Positions 47,946 through 55,724 of a stretch of DNA of 64,000 nucleotides are shown here, piece after piece. How positions within the stretch are numbered: position 1 is the stretch's first letter; each line of letters opens with the position of its first letter. The notes under the pieces are model-generated. The model was not told the DNA's origin. It saw only the letters and a list, made by a program, of their open reading frames with translations, and did no database searches. The DNA comes from Myxacorys chilensis ATA2-1-KO14 (GTDB lineage: Bacteria; Cyanobacteriota; Cyanobacteriia; Leptolyngbyales; Leptolyngbyaceae): positions 1-64,000 of the forward strand of contig JAHHHP010000020.1 in NCBI GenBank assembly GCA_019359275.1. Reading direction: 5' to 3'. A program made the position numbers and the translations under genes.

Positions 47946-50165
47946 TTAGGCAATGCGATCGTAGTAGTAGCTGCTGGGGCTAGTTGCTCCATTGGCGACA
48001 ATCCCCAGCAAATTTAAACGGCTCAACGTGTTTGCCGCTTCTGTGACCTCGTGACGCGTTACACGACCCATGCGGCCTACCAGCAGTGCCCCATCACAGA
48101 ATGATGCTGCCAAAATTGCATCCACAATCCCCAAAGTTGGTGGTGCATCTACAATCACTAAGTCATAGCTCTGCTCAAACATACTCATCAAATCGCGCAT
48201 CCGTTTTGAGCTGAGCAGTTTGACAGAATCCGTCGGAGTTGGGCCAGCTGTCAGTACCGATATGGGCAGATCGCTATAAGTATTGGCATTTTGTACCGCG
48301 TTTGTGCCTAAGAAGCGATCGCTCATCAGGAGGGTCGAAAGTCCTTGCTCATTGGGCAAATCTAACTGTTTGTGGAGTCCCGGACGACGCAGATCCGCAT
48401 CGATCAGCAGTACTCGCTGATGCAACCGCGCAGCGCTAATCGCTAGTCCTAGTGCCACCGTTGATTTTCCCTCTCCTGCCAAGGCAGACGTAATCACCAA
48501 TGAATTGATCGGCGCACCGTCCGTCATCAGTTGCAGGTTTTTGTAAATCAAATCTAACGATTCTCGGAACGGTGCCCAGTGCAAGACTTGCATCGTGGAC
48601 GGGTCAAGTACGTCCGATTGCTGGAACGGTAGACTACGACCTAATGTGACTTCGGGTAACGGCAGCTCTGGAACCATACCCAGCAGAGGTACAGGTAGCT
48701 GTTTGGTGAGATCGTCTGAGGTGCGGACTGAATCATCTGATGATTCGCGCATCAGCGCCGCCGCGCCGCCTAGCATCAAGCCCAATACGCCTCCTGCTAA
48801 CAGGTTTTTCAGCCAGCTAGGACCCACTTTCTTGCCCAACTTCGGCTGCTCCAAGGTTTGCCAGTCATACGCTCCGCGAGCGATTTCCAACCCAAGCTCT
48901 TGCTTTGCCTTGAGTAACTGCTCTAGCGTTTCACGGTTGATTTTGACGTTTGGCTGTAAACGATTGAACTCTGCTAGCAGTGCCGGAAAGCGCTGGAGTT
49001 CGCCCTTAAGTTGAGCTTGGTTAGCCGCCAGGGTGCGATCGCGAGCTTGAGCGGCCAGAAAGCTCACCTGAGCTTCGACTAATCCGCTCGCAAACTTGAG
49101 GTCGTTTTCTCCCAATTGCCCAATTGAGACTAGATTTCCGCCAGCCGATGCCAGTGCTCCGGCATCTGCCCCTAACACTCGCTGCGCTTCTTGTTTAAGC
49201 AGCACGGCTTGCTGCTGACGCTGCTCCAGCAAGGTTTGAACAAAGGGCGTTTTCTCAGTAAAGCGCAGTTTTTGCTGCACCAACGCGACTTCGGTTTTCT
49301 GAATCTCATTCAGTAGGGCCTGATAGCGAGACGATTGACTTAACCGAGCCGCGATCGAGGCTTGACGCGGATCACGATTCAGTTGGCTCTGCAACGCTAA
49401 ATACTGCGTTCGAGACGACGCTAGGGTGGCCTGGTTAGTTTGCTGGTCTTTCTGTAATGCAGCTAGCGCCCCGATCAGCGATTCTGACTGGAGTTCTGGA
49501 TCAATGAGATCTTGCGACTTCCGAAATCGCTCCAAGGCAGATTCTGCTTGACTCACTCGCGTTTCAGCCTGTGGAATTTGCTCGTTGATGAAGGCCAATC
49601 CACGGGTCAAGCGCTGCTTTTGTTGAGACACGTTGTACTGCTCATACACCGTTTGTAGTGCCATTAAGACATCCCGCGTCTTAGCACGATTGTTATCGGT
49701 GTACGTTACTTGAAAAATACTAGTATTGACCTTCTCGTTGCCCTTCTGCTCTTGAATCGTGGAGACAGCTAGCTTCTTCTGGAGTTTCTCAACTGTTAAA
49801 TCTGAGTAGCGGGGTTTAAGACTGTCGATCGCGCGTTGTAGCAGTTGAGCGCTTCGCATGACGTTTAGCTGTGTGGCATTGTCAATCTCAACGTTGGGGT
49901 CAGCGTAAGAAAAACTCGGGTTCTCGGGCGATGCTTGTCGAGTGCGATAGTTAGAGTCCACCATCAGTTGCATGGTGCTGCGGTAGGTCGGTCTCATCAC
50001 CAGCGTCGCGCCTGCGGTTGCTGCCAATGTGGCAATCAGAATCCCTAGCACCCAGTTCCGTCGCCGCACCAGCACATTCAGCAGATGACCGTAGCCAGGT
50101 TCGGTCTCCACCTGCTGAGGCAGGGATGGATTTCCGTTGTAGAAGGTTAAGTTGCTCTGAGCCAC
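47946..50165 (-). CDS. Wzc-type polysaccharide co-polymerase and tyrosine autokinase
   Basis: A 739-residue inner-membrane protein. A Wzz domain with a first transmembrane helix near residue 35-55 is followed by a long periplasmic coiled coil (about 180-420) and a second helix near 455-475. The cytoplasmic BY-kinase has Walker A ALAGEGKST near 565, Walker A' VLLIDADLRRP, and Walker B DLVIVDAPPTLG. The C-terminus is tyrosine-rich (SPSSYYYDRIA), the usual autophosphorylation cluster. These proteins control chain length and export. It is followed (downstream) by a 790-base gap before the sugar transferase gene. Confidence 0.94.
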   Translation of the reverse strand: MAQSNLTFYNGNPSLPQQVETEPGYGHLLNVLVRRRNWVLGILIATLAATAGATLVMRPTYRSTMQLMVDSNYRTRQASPENPSFSYADPNVEIDNATQLNVMRSAQLLQRAIDSLKPRYSDLTVEKLQKKLAVSTIQEQKGNEKVNTSIFQVTYTDNNRAKTRDVLMALQTVYEQYNVSQQKQRLTRGLAFINEQIPQAETRVSQAESALERFRKSQDLIDPELQSESLIGALAALQKDQQTNQATLASSRTQYLALQSQLNRDPRQASIAARLSQSSRYQALLNEIQKTEVALVQQKLRFTEKTPFVQTLLEQRQQQAVLLKQEAQRVLGADAGALASAGGNLVSIGQLGENDLKFASGLVEAQVSFLAAQARDRTLAANQAQLKGELQRFPALLAEFNRLQPNVKINRETLEQLLKAKQELGLEIARGAYDWQTLEQPKLGKKVGPSWLKNLLAGGVLGLMLGGAAALMRESSDDSVRTSDDLTKQLPVPLLGMVPELPLPEVTLGRSLPFQQSDVLDPSTMQVLHWAPFRESLDLIYKNLQLMTDGAPINSLVITSALAGEGKSTVALGLAISAARLHQRVLLIDADLRRPGLHKQLDLPNEQGLSTLLMSDRFLGTNAVQNANTYSDLPISVLTAGPTPTDSVKLLSSKRMRDLMSMFEQSYDLVIVDAPPTLGIVDAILAASFCDGALLVGRMGRVTRHEVTEAANTLSRLNLLGIVANGATSPSSYYYDRIA

Positions 50166-50203
50166 GTTGGTTTCTCCCTAAGGCTGAATAGACGACAAAA
50201 TAA

Positions 50204-51316
50204 TCAGGCGGATCGATATTGCTCGAGTTGCCCGGTGCGGCATACTTCTCCGATCACGCGCTCCACCGACTGAAAAAAGACTTCTTCAGAGAAGTGGCTG
50301 AGGGCGTGGTTCCGAATGGTTTGGTAATCCCAATTGATGGTAGTGGCCTGTAAAAGAGCGCGATAGAGGGCATGAGGCGTTTGAGACTTGAAGAAGACAC
50401 CCGTTTTGCCAGGAACTTGTGTATCTAGCACACCGCCTTCACCAAAGGCAATCACGGGTGTTCCGCTTGCGTTTGCCTCAATTGGCACTAACCCGTAATC
50501 TTCTAAAGCGGTCACGATCACAGAGCGAGACTTTGCTAGCAGCCACTTGCGATCGCTATCGCTCACATGCCCCAGAAACTGCACGTTCTTCATAGCCCGT
50601 GCTTGCAGGGCTTCCCGCTCAGGGCCGTCGCCTGTTATCAGCAGCGACCAGCCCAACCAGTTAAACGCTTCAACAATCACATCAATGCGCTTGTAGCTCA
50701 GCAGCCGCGCTGACGCTAGATAAAAATCTTCCTTTTGATCCGAGAAGGTGAACTGCTGACTATCGATCGGGTAGTTGATGACGATCGCTGGACGCTTGTA
50801 GATTCGCTCAATCCGCCTGGCAACGGTGCTGGAGTTTGCGACGTACAGATCGGGGCCTTGAGCATGGGCAAAATCCGCCTTTCGCATCAACCGAAAGATG
50901 CTTTCTAGAAGCGGATAAAAGCGGCGGTAAGCGCTGTATTCTCGCAGATACGTCTTGGTATCCCACAGAAACCGTGTCACGTTATGGCAGAAACAAATGT
51001 GCTTGGCGTCGGGACGCTTTCTCACGGCCTTCGCAAAACTAGTCGTGCTGCTAATGATCAAATCGTAATCTCGCAAATCCAAGGCACGAAAAGCGGAGTA
51101 ATAGAAAGGGGCAAGCAGTTTGAAATACTGGGGTGCATGGGGGAGTTGCTGTAAATAGGTCGTGTGAACGACGCGATCGCCTAGATCAACCGATGACCGA
51201 GGATCATAAAGGGATGTAAAAACATCTGCATCAGGATAACGCTTGCAAAGTAGCTCGAACACTCGCTCTGCGCCACCTTTTTGTGTTAGGTAGTCATGGA
51301 CTAAGGCTACTTTCAT
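50204..51316 (-). CDS. GT4-type glycosyltransferase
   Basis: A 370-residue GT-B enzyme starting MKVALVHDYLTQKGGAERVF, with the KGGAERV acceptor loop. The donor domain includes YLASARLLSYKRIDVIVEAF, ITGDGPEREALQ and ALEDYGLVPIEANASGTPVI, the E-x7-E region. It is 38 bases upstream of the Wzc-type gene on the same strand, probably one operon. It is the first gene of the second block in the direction of transcription. Confidence 0.87.
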   Translation of the reverse strand: MKVALVHDYLTQKGGAERVFELLCKRYPDADVFTSLYDPRSSVDLGDRVVHTTYLQQLPHAPQYFKLLAPFYYSAFRALDLRDYDLIISSTTSFAKAVRKRPDAKHICFCHNVTRFLWDTKTYLREYSAYRRFYPLLESIFRLMRKADFAHAQGPDLYVANSSTVARRIERIYKRPAIVINYPIDSQQFTFSDQKEDFYLASARLLSYKRIDVIVEAFNWLGWSLLITGDGPEREALQARAMKNVQFLGHVSDSDRKWLLAKSRSVIVTALEDYGLVPIEANASGTPVIAFGEGGVLDTQVPGKTGVFFKSQTPHALYRALLQATTINWDYQTIRNHALSHFSEEVFFQSVERVIGEVCRTGQLEQYRSA

Positions 51317-52030
51317 GACTGATGCACTGGTAGAAGGGTTTCACCACAAGATCCAGATTCAGCAGAGCGGTTACTGTGCAAAATCTCAGACTTATCTTGA
51401 GCAGCGTTGCCCAAGCATTGGATGAAAACCAGTTTGCTAACCCCAATTTGCTAACCGAAACACCGCCCTAGAACTCTATTTACCGTAAAACTCTACAACA
51501 GAGTTACGGAATCAGAGTTGCATAGAGTCCAGCAAGTTCACAAGAAGGAAGATCAAGGGCTGAGAAGACAGGCTTTCGGATTAGATCGTCACTTGGCTCT
51601 AATGACTATCAAAGAAGAACTGTAATTTTCTAACTGATGGCTGAGCATCTTCCAATCGGTAGATCTCTCCACAGAAAGAGAACGTGCCATGAGTCACGAC
51701 CTGAAAGATAGATGCACAAAGAACTAGTTCGCTATTCTACACATGAGAGTTAGGTTCATCATTTATGCACATGTGTAGAAAATTGCAAGAACAAAAGGTG
51801 TAATGCAGCAGACTCTGTTAATTACTCGCTTTGGCGATTAAGGAATTGAATCGCGACAAAGCAGCTAGCCGTAAGCTTCAGCGAGTTGTCACTTCATCTG
51901 CCGAGTTAGGTTGAACAAGTAGTAAAGAAAAGCGATGATTCAGAAATTTTAATAAGTATATTTACGGAGGTTCTCTTTCAACTAGTTTGGAATGGAGTAT
52001 TGAGCTAGTAGCGCTGATTAGCAAATCTAT
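51317..52030. other. long intergenic region ahead of the second polysaccharide block
   Basis: About 710 AT-rich bases between the phosphoribosyltransferase stop and the GT4 start. It should contain the promoter of the GT4-Wzc operon. The most striking item is the 11-bp inverted repeat at 51735-51790. No gene was seen. Confidence 0.55.
51735..51790. promoter_or_regulatory. spaced perfect inverted repeat, candidate operator
   Basis: TTCTACACATG (51735-51745) and CATGTGTAGAA (51780-51790) are perfect inverted copies 34 bases apart. The centres are about 45 bases apart, near four helical turns. It lies about 420 bases before the GT4 start and could bind a regulator or form a loop. Confidence 0.35.
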
Positions 52031-52546
52031 TTAACCTTGAGTCGGCCAAGACTGATCCAGATCTTTCGGCTCCATCTCCTCATACTTCTCAAACGGCTGA
52101 TGAATCCAAGGATCATCTGGCAAATACTCGACATAATAGTCGGGTTTGATGATGGAGCATTGCTTATACCACAGCACCGCTGTCTTAATTTCCTCAACGT
52201 AAACGCCATATTGATGCTTGAGCCAAGGAATCGTCTTCTGCAACGTTACGCCCGAATCGACAAGATCATCAACGAGCAAGACCCGCGCTCCTAAATTTAG
52301 GGTTGTCATTGACAGTTCGCGCGAAAACACCAGCGCACTCCGACCACGGTTGCCACCGCGATACGATGAGGTCGATAAAATCGCCAACGGCACATCGTAA
52401 ATTCGTGCCAACACGTCTCCAACTCGTAGCCCTCCCTTAGCCAAACAGACAATTTGATCAAACTCCCAGCCAGAACGGTAGATTTGAGCCGCAAGTTTCT
52501 CAATGGTTTCGTGGTAATCAGACCAACTAACGAAAAGTTCGGGCAT
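52031..52546 (-). CDS. phosphoribosyltransferase
   Basis: About 171 residues from the ATG at 52546 (MPELFVSWSDYHETIEKLAA); the frame is open to 52678 but the extension is unlike the family. It has the PRPP-binding motif RVLLVDDLVDSGVTL and an upstream LAKGGLRVGDVLA loop, as in xanthine/hypoxanthine-type type I enzymes. Purine salvage is the likely role. It diverges from the GPH transporter gene, with about 100 bases between the starts. Confidence 0.88.
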   Translation of the reverse strand: MPELFVSWSDYHETIEKLAAQIYRSGWEFDQIVCLAKGGLRVGDVLARIYDVPLAILSTSSYRGGNRGRSALVFSRELSMTTLNLGARVLLVDDLVDSGVTLQKTIPWLKHQYGVYVEEIKTAVLWYKQCSIIKPDYYVEYLPDDPWIHQPFEKYEEMEPKDLDQSWPTQG

Positions 52547-52647
52547 TGTGACAGCTAAAGATAAATAAGATTTAGAACGAACTGCGTGATCAGAAACAAA
52601 ACTGAGGAAGATAATACAACTGATAACCCGGTTTCTACGACTTCTGT

Positions 52648-54078
52648 ATGAATAATTCTGCCGATCAACCTGGTGCAAAGAGCGAAAAATTAAGCTTTAG
52701 TACAAAATTGGCGTATGGCGCAGGGGATTTGGGTCCTGCCATTACAGCAAATATTTTAGGGGTCTTTCTACTGATCTTCTTCACGAATGTTGCTAACCTC
52801 AAACCTGGCATTGCAGGGAGTATTCTACTGGTCAGCAAGATCTGGGATGCGATCAACGATCCGATCGTAGGGATGATGAGCGATCGCACCCGCAGCAGAT
52901 GGGGGCGTCGCCATCCGTGGATGCTGTTTGGGGCAATTCCATTCGGTATTTTCTTTTTCTTGCAGTGGATTGTTCCAGATCTCGATCAGTGGGGATTGTT
53001 CTGGTACTACGTGGCAATCTCGATTATTTTCAATAGCTTCTATACGGCGGTCAATTTGCCATATACGGCTCTAACTCCTGAACTCACTCAAGATTACGAC
53101 GAGCGCACGAGTCTCAATAGCTATCGATTTGCTTTTTCTATTGGCGGTAGTATTCTCTCTCTTGTCTTGGCGCTAGTGATTTTGGGTGCATTCAAGGGTG
53201 ATCCGATTAAACAGTATTGGGTACTCGGTGCGGTCTGTGCAGTTATCTCTGTGCTGCCGTTGTATTGGTGTGTGTGGGGCACGCGCAAACGGGTTCAAGA
53301 GACAGAGCGGCAACGCCAAGTGGTGACTGCTGAAGAGACGCTGCCTTATTTGGAGCAACTCAAAATTGCGTTTTCTAACAAGCCATTTCTATATGTTATT
53401 GGAATTTATCTCTGTTCTTGGCTGGCTGTTCAGAATACGGTTTCGGTGATTCCGTATTTTGTTAAGAACTGGATGGGCTTGGATGATTCTGACTTTACCA
53501 AAGTGGTGATTGCTGTCCAGGTGACGGCATTGATTATGCTGTTTGTCTGGAGCGGGGTCAGCAAACGAGTTGGTAAAAAAGCTGTCTACTTTATGGGAAT
53601 GGCGGTCTGGATCATTGCCGAGATTGGGCTATTTACGTTGCGGCCTGGACAGATTGGCTGGATGTATACCTTGGCGGTGTTAGCAGGTTTTGGTGTCTCT
53701 ACAGCCTATTTAATTCCGTGGTCGATGATCCCCGATGTGATTGAGCTAGACGAATTGCAAACTGGACAACGCCGTGAGGGGGTGTTTTACGGGTTTATGG
53801 TGCTGTTGCAGAAGGTGGCTCTGGCGCTTGGTTTGTTTCTTGTCGGTTGGGTGCTGCAACAGTCTGGGTTTGTCGAAAGTGGTGCGGGTCAACCTTCGCC
53901 AGTTCAGCCTGAGTCGGCACTTTGGGCAATTCGGGTGTTGGTGGGTCCGGCTCCGTTGGTGGTGCTGCTGATTGGTTTGGTCTTGGCATATTTCTACCCG
54001 ATTACGAAAGAAATTCATGCAGAGATTTTGCTCAAGCTTCAGGAACGCAAACAGGCAAGGAGTGAAGAACACCTTTGA
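52648..54078 (+). CDS. GPH-type sugar:cation symporter (MFS_2)
   Basis: A 476-residue protein with twelve membrane segments. The early motif SKIWDAINDPIVGMMSDRTR followed by WGRRHPWMLFG is characteristic of the glycoside-pentoside-hexuronide family (MelB-like), which imports oligosaccharides with Na+ or H+. The C-terminal tail is basic and cytoplasmic. It is divergent from the phosphoribosyltransferase gene and is the last clear gene before the accessory island. Substrate is unknown. Confidence 0.9.
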   Translation: MNNSADQPGAKSEKLSFSTKLAYGAGDLGPAITANILGVFLLIFFTNVANLKPGIAGSILLVSKIWDAINDPIVGMMSDRTRSRWGRRHPWMLFGAIPFGIFFFLQWIVPDLDQWGLFWYYVAISIIFNSFYTAVNLPYTALTPELTQDYDERTSLNSYRFAFSIGGSILSLVLALVILGAFKGDPIKQYWVLGAVCAVISVLPLYWCVWGTRKRVQETERQRQVVTAEETLPYLEQLKIAFSNKPFLYVIGIYLCSWLAVQNTVSVIPYFVKNWMGLDDSDFTKVVIAVQVTALIMLFVWSGVSKRVGKKAVYFMGMAVWIIAEIGLFTLRPGQIGWMYTLAVLAGFGVSTAYLIPWSMIPDVIELDELQTGQRREGVFYGFMVLLQKVALALGLFLVGWVLQQSGFVESGAGQPSPVQPESALWAIRVLVGPAPLVVLLIGLVLAYFYPITKEIHAEILLKLQERKQARSEEHL

Positions 54079-54147
54079 TAATGCTTTGCAATTGGTGTTG
54101 ACAAGATTTTGAGCAGCGTGATCGCGTTCCATTGTGATCGCGATCAC

Positions 54148-54309
54148 GATTACTAAAGGGGTGGGTAAGGTCTGCGATCGTGTCACGGTTTTCTCGCTTT
54201 TAACTGCGATCGCGGCTCATTGCGATCGCGTCTCATGATTACTAAACGGATGGGTAAGGTCTGCGATCGTGTCACGGCTTTCTCGATCTTAACTGCGATC
54301 GCGTCTCTC
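54148..54309. repeat. 89-bp-period direct repeat, two copies
   Basis: The sequence beginning GATTACTAAA and containing GGGTAAGGTCTGCGATCG and GTGTCACGG, then TAACTGCGATCGCG, occurs at 54148-54220 and again at 54237-54309, with a period of 89 bases and few differences. Both copies carry a HIP1 site. Such a duplication could have arisen by slippage or recombination between HIP1-rich segments. Confidence 0.75.
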
Positions 54310-54430
54310 TACTCATCGCTGACCGTAAGCATTCGAGACTCGATGCCTTCCCACACCTGCGGCGACACGCGCAAGGCAGCTTCTTTACAACGGCTCATCA
54401 ACTCATTGACGTAGAAATAGTTTTCGAGCG
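54309..54430 (-). pseudogene. fragment of a NACHT gene 3' end
   Basis: The minus strand of this segment encodes the same last residues as the NACHT gene at 55725 (NELM.RCKEAALRVSPQVWEG, then IESRMLTVSDE and a TAG). I count about seven differences over about 112 aligned bases. The upstream part of the gene is absent, so it is a truncated relic, probably of a duplicated or deleted NACHT paralogue. Its tail differs from the intact copy (LTVSDE instead of LTVRE). Confidence 0.78.
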
Positions 54431-54476
54431 GGCAGCTTTACTATGCCAAAGGCGCTGCTGTGAGACTGTCTTTATT

Positions 54477-54926
54477 TCACTCATTCGAGAGGTTTTGCGG
54501 CTGTACGATCGTGATTCCTGAATCGCTGGGAAAATCGCGTGGATTGAGCGTGAGCAAATAGGTGATTTGGTGAGTCAACATGACTGCGATTAAGCGTAAA
54601 TCGTGAGTTCGCTTTCCCATCACGCGATAAATTGTCACAAGTTCTAACCAAGTTGTGAAGATTTCCTCGGTTTCTGGTAGGGATGGAAATTCAGTCAGCA
54701 GTTGCGAGATTGCGCTACTGGTTTGTTCGATCGTTCAGCCTAATCTGTTGACATTGCTGGGTCGAGTAGCAACGACCCAAAATTCGATCAGGACTTGCGA
54801 AGTAACGACGCACTGATTACCTTGAGTAATAAGTTGAGCGATCGCATTGAAGATCATAAGTTGATCGGGTGAGGCAGAATCACTCAAGCGAATGAGAATG
54901 TTGGTATCAAGAAGATACTGTGTCAT
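54477..54926 (-). pseudogene. PIN-domain toxin gene with an internal in-frame TGA
   Basis: From the ATG at 54924-54926 the frame reads MTQYLLDTNILIRLSDSA, with the PIN aspartate in LLDTNILIR and CVVTSQVLIEFWVVATRPSN. A TGA at 54735-54737 stops it after 63 residues. The same frame then continues for 85 codons (TIEQTSSAISQLLTEFP, VMGKRTHDLRLIAVMLTH, ITYLLTLNPRDFP) to a natural TGA at 54477. PIN proteins of this type usually read a tryptophan at the stop (LGW), so a single TGG to TGA change would explain it. The toxin is probably inactive unless the stop is read through. Confidence 0.85.
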
Positions 54927-55195
54927 TAATCGTACATCGTGTCTCGATGTAACGCTTCTTCGGGTAGTGGAGAAGCGGTTTTTGGTAGACTTGCGACCCA
55001 TTCTCGAAAGCGTTGAGCACGCTCTTTAGGGGTTTTTGGGATTTGTTTTTGAAGTTCCGCAGTATCGATCGCAGCCTTATCAAACTTCGATACAGGTTGC
55101 TTGGCTTTGGTTGATCGTAGAAAGTTCAGTGTTTCGGCAATGAGTTCATCTGGCGCTTGTTCAATTTCTTGCAGAAGTTGTTCTCGATCTGTCAT
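54926..55195 (-). CDS. antitoxin partner of the PIN toxin
   Basis: An 89-residue protein beginning MTDREQLLQEIEQAPDELIA, with an N-terminal helical DNA-binding-like or dimer segment and a basic, Pro-rich C-terminal tail (IPKTPKERAQRFREWVASL) expected to wrap the toxin. Its TAA stop overlaps the toxin ATG by one base (TAATG), the usual arrangement in type II modules. The gene appears intact while the toxin is broken. The antitoxin family is not identified further. Confidence 0.75.
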   Translation of the reverse strand: MTDREQLLQEIEQAPDELIAETLNFLRSTKAKQPVSKFDKAAIDTAELQKQIPKTPKERAQRFREWVASLPKTASPLPEEALHRDTMYD

Positions 55196-55263
55196 TGGAG
55201 TTACCTCATGCTCCTGAAATAAACCTACTTTTTAATTCTGACAAGTAATAGATTAAATGAAAA

Positions 55264-55319
55264 CGATCGCGGCTCTCTACTCATCGCTGACGGTAAGCAT
55301 TCGAGACTCGTTGCCTTCT
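55264..55319. repeat. second copy of the NACHT-tail direct repeat
   Basis: This segment matches 54297-54351 for about 55 bases (CGATCGCG, CTCTCTACTCATCGCTGAC, GTAAGCATTCGAGACTCG) with only a few differences, including the sequence beyond the stop codon. It lies at the 3' end of the DUF2283 gene. The PIN module lies between the two copies. Confidence 0.75.
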
Positions 55320-55477
55320 ATAAATTTTTGAACGTCCAAGATCTCAATTAGAACCAGTTTGTCGTGTTCGGAGTAATGCAGAATCAGTTGTCCGTCATCT
55401 TCGGCATGAAAAATTGGTTCATCTGAAACTTGAATTAATAATGCATCGACATCTGGGCTATAGCGAATCTTTTGCAT
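55277..55477 (-). CDS. DUF2283-family antitoxin-like protein
   Basis: A 66-residue protein: MQKIRYSPDVDALLIQVSDE, then LILHYSEHDKLVLIEILDVQKF, typical of DUF2283. These small proteins are commonly paired with DUF4258 proteins, apparently as toxin-antitoxin-like modules, and a broken DUF4258-like gene overlaps its start. The last 12 residues (GNESRMLTVSDE) differ from normal DUF2283 ends and match the NACHT fragment at 54309, so this gene seems to have acquired a NACHT tail. Function is otherwise unknown. Confidence 0.78.
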   Translation of the reverse strand: MQKIRYSPDVDALLIQVSDEPIFHAEDDGQLILHYSEHDKLVLIEILDVQKFIEGNESRMLTVSDE

Positions 55478-55723
55478 ATCTTGATCTCCTGCCTGGATAG
55501 AGCGTAATAACTAAAATGAAGGCAGCAAATCGATACACCACTCGCAAAACTTGCCGCTCATCGAGTTGTTTTTGAGCAATTTGCTTTCCGTCTTCCTCAA
55601 TCTCGACAAAATCGGGTCATCTCAGCACGTCTACAATAAATTCGGTTTCAGTGAAATTCCAAGTTCTTCTAAAACTTGAATTTTTGAGAGTGCGTGTTCA
55701 CTAAATTGTATTTCTTTTTCCAT
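55458..55723 (-). pseudogene. DUF4258-like toxin gene, frameshifted and with an internal stop
   Basis: From the ATG at 55721-55723 the first frame reads MEKEIQFSEHALSKIQVLEE then LGISL; near base 55655 the match passes to another frame, ETEFIVDVLR, an in-frame TGA, then PDFVEIEEDGKQIAQKQLDE, RQVLRVVYRF and ITLYPGRRS. Joined, these match DUF4258 from end to end. At least one indel and one nonsense change are therefore present. Its 3' end overlaps the start of the DUF2283 gene, which is the usual partner. The 3' boundary given is where the second frame reaches a TAG. Confidence 0.75.
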
Positions 55724-55724
55724 T

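Larger units (their letters stand above)
54079..54476. other. island boundary region, noncoding
   Basis: About 400 bases rich in HIP1 sequences between the transporter and the PIN pseudogene. It holds the 89-bp direct repeat and a fragment of a NACHT gene's 3' end, both described separately. No intact gene is seen. Confidence 0.6.
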
